In this document: positions 1-10,680 of the stretch, in pieces
Position numbering within the stretch: the stretch's first letter is position 1
How the letters are laid out: every line of letters starts with the position of its first letter
The notes under the pieces: model-generated
What the model saw: the letters and a program-made list of their open reading frames with translations, nothing else
What the model was told of the DNA's origin: nothing
The model's database searches: none
NCBI GenBank assembly: GCA_004431415.1
Contig: QPMI01000005.1
Location: 558,001-622,000 of the forward strand
Origin: Cyanophora paradoxa
Lineage: Eukaryota > Glaucocystophyceae > Cyanophorales > Cyanophoraceae
Direction of reading: 5' to 3'
Length of the DNA stretch: 64,000 bases
Position numbers and translations under genes: made by a program

Positions 1-1871
1 CGACCAGCGAAGCGCAGCCGCAAGGAGGAACCCTCCAGCAGCGCGGTTCCCTCGGAGGCGGTCAGCGGGCAGCAGGATTCGAATCCGTTCGCGCGCCTGC
101 CGGACGCGCTGGTGCAGCAGATCTTCAGCAACCTCGATGCCGGGAAGGCGTACGAGGAATCGAAGCTCTGGGCGGTAGATCGGCGGTTCCGGCAGCTGCT
201 GCCTGGCGTGCTCTGGAAGAGCCTGACTCTGGATGTTGATCGTAAAACCCGCGCCGGCAGCTTAGACCCGGTACAGCGATCGGAAAGCTTTCAGAAGCAG
301 CTGCAGCGCTTCACGAACCGCCTACAGCGCCGTCAATTGCTCGGCGTGCAGTTCCTGGCCTTCCAATCCGTGCTGCCAACAGAGCTCTTGCACGGCCTCC
401 TGTCCAACGACACTGAAGAAGATTGCGATAGGAGAAGGATGGAGCACGGTCGCCGTGTTACGAAGTGCATGACCGGTGCGCACGCGCGCCGCTTGAATTC
501 GATCCGTCGGCCTGAAACCACTCAATTCGCCCGCGCAGGATTGTTCGCCGCTGCCGCAACTGCGGCGGCTCCTGTCAAATCCGTCCGTTTCGGATCTGAC
601 TGGCATTGGTGGCTCTCGGCCGGCCGGCAGCGCGAGCTGAGTCCCCTGCCTGTGCTCTCCCTGAAGCACGTGGCGTCCTCGTTCCTGGTGGCCCTCTCGC
701 CAGCATCTCTGAATTCAATAAATCTTCCTTGCTCGAACTTCTCAGAGGTGGTTGCCTCCGTCGCGAAACCCGGTCCGCACCTGTCTGTGCATGCGGCGCT
801 TTGTCATTCCGCTTGTTCACATCGCGTCCAGGATGTGTGCCAGCGCTCAGGGAGCTCAGAGCTTATCATCAGAGCGACTCCAGCTGCGACGATTCGGAGC
901 AATTGTCGAGGCAGAGCGTTGTGCGTTTCTTCAGCTTCTCACGCAATCGCGCTCTGATGTTCTGACCGCCACGCAGGCCAGCGTGATTGCGGCGTTCTCG
1001 GAGCTGCGCTCGTTGCGAGTCAAGGTCCAGGACGGCGCAGCCCTGCAGGAGCTCGCCGGCTGCGCGCACCTGGAGGAGCTCGAAGTGTCCATCAAATCGG
1101 GCGACGAGCACGCCGCGGACGCGCTCGCCGCCATCGCGGCGGGCCCCTCCGCCGCGAAGCTGCGCAAGCTCCACCTGAGCGCTGTCGATACTCTTGCTCC
1201 TTTCCGCCCTGAGTGCCTCGCGTCCGTGCTGCGCTTCACCTCTCTCGAAGCGCTTTTCATCCCGGTCCGTGCCCCATGGCTGTTCCTTTGCCTTCTTTCG
1301 GCTCACCGGATTTCCCGCGCAGGTCAGGCCGGACTGGGCCAACGTCCTGCCGGCCCTGGGCTGCCTGGCGCAGCTTAAGAACCTGAAGCTGCTGTTGGAT
1401 GTCTCTGGGGCAGCCGACGGCGGCGCGGGCCTTCTGCGCGCCGGCGCGGCACTGCTTGGCAGCCGGGCAGGGCAGGGGCTCGAGGAGTGCAGGATGCGCA
1501 TCCGCGCCAACAAGCGAACCCTCTGCTATGACGTCGCGGCTCTGGGCGAGCTTTTCGGGGCAGTCCTCCGCTCTGCTTCCACTGTCGATTTTCAGCTAGA
1601 CCGCGCTTTCCCTGCTGAAGTTCTTGCATCGGTAGCCTCCTGTGGCCCACGGCTCCGCAGGCTTTCTATTTCGAGTAAGCTGCCTCCGGGCAATGATGCC
1701 ATGTGCAAGCTCGCCCCTTTTCGCGAGCTGCTAGCCCTTTCTCCAGAGAACCACCCGGGGCTCTCCGTTTTCTGCAAGGTAACATTGCCGGCGGAGCTGC
1801 TAGATTATGCTGAGCAGATTCTTAAAAGCTGGTTTAGCAACTCTGAGGTAGTGAAGTTCACAGTTCTTTGA
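1..1871 (+). CDS. F-box/LRR-like protein, paralogue 1 (5' end cut by window)
   Basis: Exons 1-475, 539-772, 832-920, 977-1264 and 1323-1871; phases close exactly and the gene ends in TGA. The first codons read RPAKRSRKEEPSSSA, matching the basic Ser-rich start of the four paralogues, so only about six codons are missing. An F-box follows (NPFARLPDALVQQIFSNLDA, then WAVDRRFRQLLPGVLWKS). The C-terminal two thirds has leucine-rich, LRR-like stretches such as LEELEVSIKS and AAKLRKLHLS. F-box proteins are substrate receptors of SCF ubiquitin ligases; that role is inferred from family and the substrate is unknown. The 3' end lies about 90 bp from, and tail-to-tail with, a broken KAT14 copy. It is one of five copies with the same five-exon plan. 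Confidence 0.85.
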
Positions 1872-1960
1872 AACCTTGTGTGAAGTGAAGCGGTGTCACT
1901 TCGAATCTTTGAAATCAAACAACGAACCGCTCCGCCCGGAATCGCTTGCGGAATACTCCT

Positions 1961-3197
1961 AATTGCGCGGCTGGGATGGGAGAGGAGCGGGCGCGCATCA
2001 TGGCGGCGAGCGGGGACGGGTTGGGCGAGGGGCGCCCCGAGGGGGCCGGCGAGCCCGAGGGCGGGAGACTCGCACCGGGCGGCGGCTAGCTGAGCTATAC
2101 GGCTGCGGCCCGCGGCCCGCCCCCCGGAGCCGGAAGAAGAGGCCGTGCCTGCAGGCGACGTTCCCGAGCTGCCACTGCTTCCGGTAGTAGTCCACCACGA
2201 ACCGCTCCGCCCGAAAGCCGAACCGCTGCGGCCGACGGATCAGTTACTGCACGAGAGGGCGGGCAGGCGGCGGAGGAGCGGCGAGGGGTGGGGGGGGAGG
2301 GGGGAGGGGGGGGGGAGGGGGGGAGTACCTAGTGGAAGCCGTTGTCCGTCCCTGCGTGGGCGGTGGCGTCTCGCGCTGGGCACAGTTGCCGAGGCCGTGT
2401 CAGGAACAGGGAGAAAGTGGCCTCCAGGGAGAGGGGGGGTACGGCTTGCCTGCAGGATGGAGTACAGGAGGAAAGAGGCCGCGCCCGAGCGGCGCCAATG
2501 CAGGTCCACTCCGGGGTACAGCACGTACCTGAAGCCTCGTCAGGCCGGGGTACAGCGATCTTGAGAGAGCAGGCGTACCCCCGGTTGGTCATGACTGCGC
2601 AGCCGATGACGCGCTTGCGGTACAGGGCGACGGCGGTGAGCTCCGGGAACGCCGCGGCCGCCTCATGATCAGAGGCTGCGGCGGCGCGTGAGCGGGGCAC
2701 ATCGAAGCAGGAGGGGTACGGCTCACTGTCGATGTTGGGCCACAGGACCTCCGAAAGGAGGCGGTTCGCCTGCGCGCGGGGCGGGTCGGCGGGCTGCGGG
2801 CGGGGGTACAGCGGCGGGGCGGACCTGCGGGACCAGGTGCGGCTGCAGGTGGCAGTAGTCGATGGGCGCCCGCTGGTACGGCCCCGCCACGTCGCGCGCG
2901 GTGCCGAGCCTGCGGGCGGGCGGGTGTCGCGGGTGGAGAGGGTCCGGCGCGCGGCGGCGGGCCGCACCGCCTCGCTGTGGCGACCAGCTCTTCCAGCAGC
3001 GCCACGTGCCGCGGGCGCGTCTCCGAGTCCCGCCGAATGTAGGGCTGCAGGGGCCACGCGTCGGGGGCGCGCGGGCGGGGGAGGGGGGGGGGGGTAGGGG
3101 TACACGGACCTTGAGAACGCGGCCTGTGGCGCCGGCGACGACGTAGGAGGGCTCCGTGTGCCAGCCACCGAGCGGCGTCGACTCGAAGGCACCGTGG
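1961..3197 (-). pseudogene. KAT14-like acetyltransferase fragment (3' two thirds)
   Basis: Reading right to left, this repeats exons 3-9 of the intact KAT14-like gene at 27.5-29.5 kb. It keeps the AFEST..GGWHTEPSYVVAG segment, AGPYQRAPIDYCHLQPH, VALYRKRVIGCAVMTNRG, the acetyl-CoA-loop residues HWRRSGAASFLLYSILQ and the FGFRAERFVVDYYRKQW tail. Lesions: the acceptor before the eighth exon has AA instead of AG, and that exon ends in an in-frame TAG where the intact gene has CAG. Exons 1-2 are absent. Homology stops near 3197, where a GC-rich tandem repeat begins. The GC-donor intron after the SILQ codons is preserved (CAG|GCAAGC). It is probably not functional, though a truncated transcript cannot be excluded. 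Confidence 0.8.
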
Positions 3198-3262
3198 CCG
3201 CGCGCGTCGGCTGCGGTGGCCGCGCGTCGGGGGCGGTGGCCGCGCGTCGGGGGCGCGCTCGC
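3190..3262. repeat. Short GC-rich tandem repeat
   Basis: Three near-copies of a unit of about 20 bp built on GGTGGCCGCGCGTCGG lie head to tail, exactly where similarity to the intact KAT14 gene ends. The repeat may mark the duplication breakpoint. Confidence 0.6.
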
Positions 3263-4064
3263 GCGGGAGGGGGGTACGCGGACCTCGGCGTGGGCCGGGG
3301 TAGCAATCGCAATCGCAACGAGGTCGGTGGAGGCCTCGCCCAATGCGACCCACGCATTTGGCCATCCGCCCCCCCGGCCCGCCGGCTGATCGCAGTGGGC
3401 GGGGGGGCGATGGGCCGCAGCGTGCGCGGGTGCAAGGCGCTGCTGTCGACGGCGCGCGCGGATGGCGCGGACGGGGCGGGCAGGCCCATCCCCGGCCACA
3501 GGATCGGCCGCACCGGTACCGGCTCCAGCCTTCTCCTTCGGAGACCGCCGTGCTGCACCGCAAGCGTCGCCACGCCGCGAGCAGCCGCCTGCCACCAGGA
3601 CAGCGGCGTGCGGGGCGGAACGTGAGCGCGGGCGGATCGACGGCGAGGCGCGGTGGAGGGCGTCGCTCACCGGGCAAATCTCGCGGAGGCGGAGGGAGGT
3701 GGGCGCTTGCCAGATCCACAGGCGTGGGCTGTTGCCGCCCAAGCATCGTTTGCATCGCTTGCCATCGCGCATCAGGTAAGGCGGTAGCGCAGACTCGAGC
3801 TTTAGCTGCGCCGCAGCCTGCGCGGAAGAAGCGGCTGGCTCTGATGCGCAGGCGGCGACAGCCCAAGTGGGCTGTGCGGTTAGCAACGCCGCAAAAAAAA
3901 GCCCGGGGGCGACAAGTAAGACGGGTAGACGCGTCGCTCGGCGTGCTCCAGCGCTTGGATCCGGATCGTCCGGCTCTGCCGCACACGCTTGTAGCGCCGC
4001 GCGACCTGCAGCTCGCTGCTGCCCGCCGGCCCGCTCCGGATCCGCCTCGAGAAGCCGCAACGAT
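3263..4064 (+). other. Upstream/leader region of F-box gene 2
   Basis: No gene recognised between 3263 and about 3890. From about 3890 to the ATG at 4065 the DNA resembles the sequence upstream of F-box genes 3 and 4 (for example GCTTGGATCCGGATCGT followed by a CTCTGCCGC stretch). The conserved block is nucleotide-level only: the reading frames differ between copies. It is most likely promoter and 5' UTR carried along in the duplications. Confidence 0.5.
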
Positions 4065-6052
4065 ATGGCCCAGGAGCGAGCAGCGAAGCGCAGCCGTAAG
4101 GAAGAGCCCTCCAGCAGCCTGACAGACCCGTCGGGGACGGCCAGCGTGCAGCAGGGATCGAATCCGTTCGCGCGCCTACCGGACGCGTTGGTGCAGCAGA
4201 TTCTCAGCAACATCGATGCTTTAGGGGCGTACAAGCATTCGAAGCTCTGGGCGGTAGATCGTCGGTTCCGGCAGCTGCTGCCCGGCGTGCTGTGGAAGAG
4301 CATCGAATTTGACGCCAGCGCAGTTAAAGCCGAGGACACCGAGTCGCAGTCGAACGGCTTCCAGAAGCAGCTGAAACGCTTTGCAGAGCTCCTCGGGAGC
4401 CGCCAGATGCTCGGCGTGAAGCATCTGGACATCAGCTGCGTGCTGCCTCCGAATTATGAAGAGGAACTGGAATACAGCAACAGAAACGAGAAGGAGATCA
4501 TGGAGCACGCCCAATGCATTTCAAATTGCATCGCTGGTGCCGCCCGCTTGCGCCTCCCTTTGAATCCGCATCAAACTGATGATGCTCGTCCCTCCGCGCA
4601 GGCCTGCTCGCCGCTGCCGCGACTGCCGCGGCTCCGCCCGAGTCGATCGATTTCCGAGCTACGTGGGACTGGTGGATCCCGACCGACAGGCAGCGCGAGC
4701 TGGGGCTCAAACCCATCTCCCTGGAGCAAGCGGCGACCACGTTCATGGTGGCAGTCTCGCCTGCACCTCTAAAGTCGATGAAAGTGTCCTCCTGCGAATT
4801 CTTTCTAACTGCGCTCGCTTCCGTTGTGAAACCAGGTTCGCTCCTCTTCGCAGTGCTCCAGCCTGCCGCCGCCGTTTGCTTACGTTGCGCACAGCCCATG
4901 CACAATCTCTCCTAAAATTCAACGTCGGGAACGTTGACACTGTGGCGTTGTCGAAGGATCACGTCGTGAGTTCTATCGGCCTCTCACGCGCACGTCTAGT
5001 CGTGTGCTCACTCCCTGTCGCCCCGGCCTGCAGGCCCGCCTGGTTGCGGAGTTCCCTGCGCTGCGCTCGCTAAACGCACGGGTTGAAGGCGGCGAGGCGC
5101 TGCAGGAGATCGCGGGCTGCGCGCACCTGGAGGAGCTCATCGTGTCCATCAAGTCGGTCGACGAGCACGTCGCCGACGCGCTTGCCGCCATTGCGGCGGG
5201 CCCGTCCGCCGCGAAGCTGCGCAAGCTCGTCCTCAGCGGCATCAAGTCCTTCTGCGGGGACCCCAAGAACCGAGCTCGTCTCGACGCTCAAAGCCTCGCC
5301 TCCGTGCTGCGCCTCTCCTCTCTCGAGGAGGTCTCCATCTCGGTCCGTACCCCTCCCCCCTCCTCCCCCCTCCCGCCCCCTCTCCCTCCCCTCGCTCCCC
5401 TCCCGCCCCTCTCCCCACCCCTCCCCCCAATCCCGCCCCTCCCCCCCCCCCCCCCGCCCCCCGCCCCCTCCTTTTACGGCCATACTTTCGGCCCCCCCGA
5501 TTACCCGCGCAGGTTCGGCCGGACTGCGCCGCCCTCCTGCCCGCCCTGGGCCGCCTGGAGCGGCTGAGGGTGGTCGACCTCACTTTGAACCTTTTGGGAG
5601 CGGCAGCCGGCGGCGCGGGGCTCCTGCGCGCCGGCGCGGAGCTGCTCCGCAGCCGGGCCGGACAGGGGCTGAAGAAGTGCAATATGAACGTCTGGTACTC
5701 GAAGCGAGGCTTTTGTCCCAGCGCCCTGCGCGAGCTTTTCGGGGCCTCCCTGGCCTCCGCTCCCGTAGTTGATTTTAAGATAGACGGCGCTTTCCCTGCC
5801 GAGGCCCTCGCATTGGTAGCCTCCTGCAGCCCGCGGCTCCGCAGGCTTTCTCTTTCCTGCTGCATACCTTCCGGCGACGATGCCGTATCCGAGCTCATCC
5901 CTCTCCGCGAGCTGCTCGCCCTTTCCCCAGAGAGCCACCCGGGGCTTTCTCTTCGTTTATACATTCATGGGCTGTGGTTAGAATACACTGCCAAGCAAAT
6001 TCTCAGTAATTGGTTCAGGAGCTCTAAGATAGTGAGGCTTATTTTTAAGTGA
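4065..6052 (+). CDS. F-box/LRR-like protein, paralogue 2
   Basis: Exons 4065-4536, 4602-4835, 4895-4965, 5034-5342 and 5513-6052 give 541 residues; every phase closes and the stop is TGA. The start MAQERAAKRSRKEEPSSS matches the paralogues. The F-box occupies roughly residues 28-75 (NPFARLPDALVQQILSN, SKLWAVDRRFRQLLPG). LRR-like repeats follow, such as LEELIVSIKSVDE and AAKLRKLVLSG. Intron 4 (5343-5512) is the longest of the family because of a C-rich expansion after a GTACCCC motif; the other introns are 59-68 nt. An in-frame ATG exists 66 codons upstream (3867) but is not conserved. Role inferred: SCF-type ubiquitin ligase adaptor. Confidence 0.88.
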
Positions 6053-6364
6053 AATAACACACGTATACGTAGCTTCGGAAGTCGTAGCTTCTACGGGAAG
6101 GTAAATTCGATGGGGCAGCATATGCATGCGAGTACTCCAGCTCTCTGCCAGCTCTCCGCTGTACTTCAAACTGGGAACAGACGACACATAGGGGTGCATA
6201 AAGTGATAGAAATCACTGATCATGAGTCATAGAATAGCAAAAGGGGAAAGCCGGGGAGACCGAACCTCTTCTAAGTAACTTCCGAAGTTCTCTACTTGCA
6301 AATTGAGAGCACGCCGTGACGGGAAATTAAAATTAAATGCGCACTGGGTGAAGCTTGAGGCCCT
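6053..6364. other. 3' flank of F-box gene 2
   Basis: No coding signal. From about 6280 it begins to resemble the DNA just beyond the MED12 stop codon at 19.67-19.76 kb (shared TTCTCTACTTG and AATGCGCA-TGG stretches). It is therefore part of the MED12 3' duplication. Confidence 0.5.
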
Positions 6365-6640
6365 GAGGGGTGAAAGGGGAAAAAGGCAAGGCCGGCGGCC
6401 CGCGCTAGCCGAAGCATATGGCGACGTATACGTAGGCTAGCCTAGTAGGGGCCGGGCCGGCGGGGCCGGCAGCGGATAGCGCCCATTGTCGATGGCCCAG
6501 TCACTGAGTGGATCGGAGAAGTGCGTGTCCGACCGTCGGACGGTCGGAGTAGTCCCGGGTCCTCCAGCACCGCCCAGGGGTCCGACGGTCGATGCCATGA
6601 TGAGGGGCCCCAGCGCTGGCCCCATTCTTATTCTAAGGTA
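6365..6640 (-). pseudogene. MED12 3'-terminal fragment
   Basis: Compared with 19745-19890, this repeats the last exon end of MED12 in the same orientation: the AAGGCAAGGCCGGCGGCCCG flank, then the segment encoding the end of the protein up to the GGGGCCCCTCATC stretch. Small insertions carrying GTCCGACGGTC-type sequence (6528-6548 and 6580-6592) interrupt it, so it cannot encode the MED12 tail. Before the retrotransposon arrived, this scrap lay a few hundred bases from the MED12 gene itself. Confidence 0.75.
6528..6592. repeat. GTCCGACGGTC motif cluster
   Basis: Positions 6528-6548 form a near-perfect hairpin with 10-nt arms (TCCGACCGTC and GACGGTCGGA) and a 1-nt centre. A second copy of the motif is at 6580-6590. 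The same 11-mer recurs at 35007, 52058, 57847 and 57920. Confidence 0.7.
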
Positions 6641-6858
6641 GCCTAGTAGTAAAGAATTAGGTGTTGAAATCACGTGCACAGTTCACCGTCGCAACTTGGC
6701 AATCCGCATTCCATGATGGTCGAGTTCATGCTGGTTCAAATTCAATCAATAGCTTCGATTCCGTGCACGTGGGACAGACATTCGGACTGCAAAAAGAGAT
6801 TGAGACACCGGCGCGGCGCCGCACATACCTGCCTAGCCTATAGCTATACCTTCTATTG
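6641..6858. other. Unannotated spacer before the retrotransposon
   Basis: About 220 bp of mixed composition with no gene, repeat or RNA that I can recognise. The last four bases (ATTG) form the left target-site duplication. Confidence 0.5.
6855..6858. repeat. Left target-site duplication ATTG
   Basis: ATTG directly precedes the 5' LTR and ATTG directly follows the 3' LTR. Four bases is short but fits integrase-made duplications (4-6 bp). Confidence 0.65.
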
Positions 6859-7156
6859 TGTTGCCGATAGGGTTTCCTAGCCGTTAGTGCTTCGTTTGCA
6901 CTTCGTTCGCAGTAGTACCGTGACTTGACCCGCGGCTTCTCGCGATTTCCTGAGTCACTGTACCCCTGTACGAAGATGCGACCCTAGCTACTTTTTCTGA
7001 CTCTAGCTTGATACTTTCCGGTAGCCGTGTCCTAGGGTACACAGTAGTCTGTGATTAGCAGCTTTCTCTTGCAACGTGACAGCCTGCTCGCCTGCTGCTG
7101 GTACGCTACGGGAAGGTTGCTAAGGTCTACTGGGACGTATAAAACCTCCTAAAACA
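6859..7156 (+). repeat. 5' LTR
   Basis: 298 bp, TG...CA ends, identical to the 3' LTR by eye. It contains a TATAAAA box at about 7138-7144, only some 13 bp before the LTR end. Transcription may therefore start at or beyond the LTR edge, or another promoter is used. Confidence 0.93.
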
Positions 7157-7417
7157 TCCTCGCCGGGACCAGCGCACGCCAGCTGACGGACTTGCTGCGC
7201 ACGTCCGTTGGCCGCGAGCGTGAACCCGCTGGACTACGAGGAGGCGAACGCTTGACGCTTTCGGAGAGCACCGCTACTGGCGGACGCACTCCGCTGACCC
7301 GCCTCGCCGCCGACGCTTCCCTTCTCGAAGCTTCGGACGCGCCTCCGCCGCTCACTCGCGCAGTTGGGGAGCAGCCCGCCGTACCGCGGCATCGGCTAGC
7401 TCCCTGGCTCATCGTTC
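7157..7417 (+). other. Retrotransposon leader
   Basis: GC-rich leader between the 5' LTR and the first long ORF. No primer-binding site beginning TGG follows the LTR. No secondary feature recognised. Confidence 0.5.
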
Positions 7418-9200
7418 GTGCCGCGCGCGCATCGGGGATCGGTTGCGGCGGTCCGACTCGAACGACGGTCACGGGCCAGCTCGCGTACCGTACTGCGGTC
7501 GCGGCCCGACGGCAACGTCTACGTCGAACGACCGCGTGATGGAGCGCGAAGGCATGACTTCCGGCGAGATGGCCCGACCTTCCCCGGCCAACTGACAATG
7601 CTCAACCGCACGGCCCGAGTCGCAGCGGCGCACGCCGAGGAGATCGCGCGCCGGCGGGTCATGGGCGCGGAGCCGCCGCAGGCGATCAAGATGGAGGACG
7701 GCAAGATGGGCCACACCACCGGGATTCCCGTCTCGCCCAACGGCGTCTTCCAACATCACAACGCCATCCGTTCGGCTACTCGCGGAGACAAGAAGTACTC
7801 CCTGCTGGACGACGGTTCGCAGGCGGCGTACCACGCCGTCGATTTCGGTGTCCGTTCGCTGCCGGCGGGACTAACGGAAGTCTACCGTTCGACGGTCGAG
7901 TTGCACCGGTCTCTCGTCGAAAACCTCGTCGACGCAGAGAGCGAGCTCACGAAGGCGAAGGCGACACTCGCGACGGCTACGGAGGAGGCGGCCAAGGAGG
8001 CGGCGCAGAAGGCCGTCCAGACGCGACAGGCCGTCGTCGACAAACTCCGGGCTGAGATGCCCTCGGACATTATTCGCGGCGTCCCCTCGTACATTAAGAG
8101 CCTCGTTCGCATGATTGACCCCGCTGAGCGCAAGCGTCTCAAGGAGGAGCTCATCGCGGCGTACGATGGCACTCAACTGGACCGTATTTTCGCCAACATC
8201 TGTGACCTCATCGCGTTCACTGACCTGCCGCGTGACAAGACGGGCCACACTGTGCAGGCGCTGGACGTCTATGACACGCTCGAGCAGCAGATCACGGAGC
8301 GCAAGACGCTACACCACGGCCTGTACTCCGGCCTCCCGTACGAGCAGCAGCGCAAGGCCAATTACGACCTGGCGCTGAATCTACTGCCGAAGCTGAAGAC
8401 GATGGCGCAGGACCTGTCGCCGACCGATGGGATGACTCCCAAGGACAAGGAGACCTGGTTTAACCTCTTCTGCACTCGTGCGCAGTCGCTCATTCGGGAG
8501 GCGGGCTTTCTGATTGTGACGACGACTGCTGGGGAGCCCTCGATTCCTACTGGGAATTCGAAGAAGGGCGCCAGCATCAACGCGGCGAACGTCGACGGGT
8601 ACGATTACGACAACGATGGCGACGACGGGTACACGGCGCCGTACAGCGGCACTCCGTACACCCCACCACCTTCGTCGTCCCCTGCGCCCTCGGCCCCGCA
8701 CTCGCAGTTACTCGGCTCTTCGGTCAATCTCGTCCACACGACGCCGTCGACCCCGCCGACAACCAATCCGATCTACCAATCCGCCCTCCCCGCGCCCCAG
8801 CAGCCGGCGCCGGGCCACAAGCCCGTCCCCGGCTGCTGCGACTGGCACGCACCGGTGCCCGGGAAGGACTACGGCAATCGCCCGCCCATCGGCCGCCCCT
8901 ACGATTACGCCCGTACGCAGACGGTCACGGCGATCCGTACGAGCCAGGGCTACCCGCGCGACGCGCGCCCGAGGGTGAGGCCCGGCACCAACGATCACAT
9001 TTGCACACGTTGTCGGTCGTTGGGAGCCGCGGACATCCATCACTACTCTGACGACTACCACGAGTGTTGCTCTCACCCGTACCGTCGGGAACTACTCAAA
9101 TTCGTCAACCAAGGCTGCCAAGACCCCGAGGTCCTGGCTGCGGCCCGCCTCTGCGGCCTCATCCCTGGCGGCCCGCAGGCACCGTCCTACAACGCGGTCC
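7418..9200 (+). CDS. gag: Gag-like structural protein of the retrotransposon (first frame)
   Basis: The open frame starts by 7418. A better start may be the ATG at 7597, because the first 60 residues are low-complexity and Arg-rich. A helical middle section (about residues 150-330, rich in E, K, A and L, including ELTKAKATLATATEEAAK) resembles the capsid region of gypsy Gag proteins by composition only. The frame becomes meaningless after a C5 run near 9198, and the nucleocapsid part continues in the -1 frame. Confidence 0.75.
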
Positions 9201-9345
9201 CCCGCCGTCGAACTCTGTACCCGTCGCTCCGGCGCAGCTACAAACCGCCCCTTGCAGGAACTGCGGCGAGCACGGCCACCACGCGTCGGCGTGCACGAAG
9301 CCGGTGCGCTGCTACAACTGCGGAGGGAGGGTCACACGCAGAACC
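9200..9345 (+). CDS. Nucleocapsid CCHC zinc knuckles, split by a frame break
   Basis: One frame encodes CRNCGEHGHHASAC, a CX2CX4HX4C zinc knuckle that binds nucleic acid in Gag proteins. A second knuckle starts CYNCGG in the same frame and finishes EGHTQNRC in the -1 frame. The break falls inside the second knuckle, next to the GGAGGGAGGG run at about 9325-9335. Confidence 0.85.
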
Positions 9346-10680
9346 GCTGCCCCAGTGGCAAGCGCCAGCACGACGGCGGTCCCCCACACGGTCCGTCCCC
9401 GAAGCGTGGCCCCGATGGTGGTGCTGGCGGCGCAGGAGGCGGCGGGCACCGTGGTGGCCATCGCGGCGGTGGCAGGGGCGGCTACCAGAGCGGCGGTGGA
9501 GGCGGCGGCCAAGGCGGGACGGGATCTAACGCCACCCTCCTCGGCAATCCCGCCCCGATGCAGCGCCCGACTGGCCCCGTTGTTGACGCGCCGTCTTCGC
9601 GCCCGACTGGCCCCGTTGTTGACGCGCCGTCTTCGCGCCCGGCTGGCCCCGTCACTGACGCGCTGCCTTCGCGCCCGACTGGCTCCGTTGCTGACGCGCC
9701 GTCTCCGCGCCCGACCGGCCCCATCGCTAACGCGCCGCCCCCGAACCCTCGCCCGACTGACCACGGAGACGCCGTGCAGTCCGGTGGTCCTGACTCGGGC
9801 CGGGAGACCGAGGCTACGACGGACAGCCTGGCCATGGTACCGATCGCTCCGGTGCAAACTGTCCCGATCACGCCGACGCAGCCCTCGGCATCGGACATCG
9901 CGCACTTCGTTCGGGACGTCAACGCCACGACGGCGACGCAGCCGGTAACGTCGGCGGCGGAGAGGACGGCCCCCGTCCCCGTCGCCATCCCCGTCGCTGA
10001 ACCCGCGTCGCCGTCCCCCTCGTCGACTCACGCGACCGGCCCGTCGTCGCCGGCCCCGTCTGACTTGTCGACAGAGATGGAAACGGGAAGCCGTACTGCG
10101 GCCGAGTCCCGTGTTCCAATTCGGTGTGCGCAGCCCCGGCGGGGCGTCACTGCCGGCAGTATCCGCGACCTCATCAACGCTGGCCTCCGCCGGCACGACC
10201 ACACTCGCATGTCCGCCGCCTTGGCTCCCGTCACGTCCAAGAAAACCCCGCTCTTCACTCGAAACTTTGGCCGTATGCACCGCCCGCGCCCGAACGCCAT
10301 CAATCCCGTCGCCCGCGTCGCAGTCACGAGGTCGCTCACCTTCGCGGCCGCCCCCTCGGCGAAGAGCACGAACTCCGACGCTGACTCTGTGCGGGAGCCG
10401 AAGACCCGGACGTACTGCGCCCTGGGGGACCCCGTCACAGAGTCGCCGATGGACACTGCACTCGGCCCGCTAACCTCCAAATCGAGCACCGACTCCCCCG
10501 CAGCCACCTCGCAGCAGGAGGGGAACGTCTCGAAGGGAAGTGGGCGGCCGACCCCGAACTACAAGGCCCCGCCCGCCAAGATGCCCGAAATCGACTCGCT
10601 ACGCCGGCCAATGCTGACCTGTGCGGCCCTCGAATCGTCCGATTCACGCACGTTGCACCGGCCGGACCCAGCCGCGGTGC
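9346..10680 (+). CDS. Pro/Ala/Ser-rich linker of the retrotransposon polyprotein
   Basis: Open frame rich in P, T, S and A. It holds four or five imperfect repeats of about 14-16 residues of the type RPTGPVVDAPSS (9560-9740). No domain recognised. The frame ends as a sensible reading at a C5 run near 10681. Confidence 0.6.

Noticed and set aside
3867-4064. N-terminal extension of F-box protein 2 starting MGCAVSN (myristoylation-like)
   Set aside because: The in-frame ATG is not shared by paralogues; only the DNA, not the frame, is conserved, so it is most likely 5' UTR.
2329-4432. Very long minus-strand open frames over 2.3-4.4 kb
   Set aside because: They run through the KAT14 remnant introns in wrong frames and antisense to F-box gene 2; only short segments match KAT14.
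7157-7180. Primer-binding site directly after the 5' LTR
   Set aside because: The sequence does not begin with TGG and I could not pair it with a tRNA 3' end; left unassigned.
9550-9750. Repeat units in the retrotransposon resembling a CRISPR-like array
   Set aside because: The repeats are imperfect coding repeats (PTGPVVDAPSS type) without unique spacers, in a eukaryotic element.
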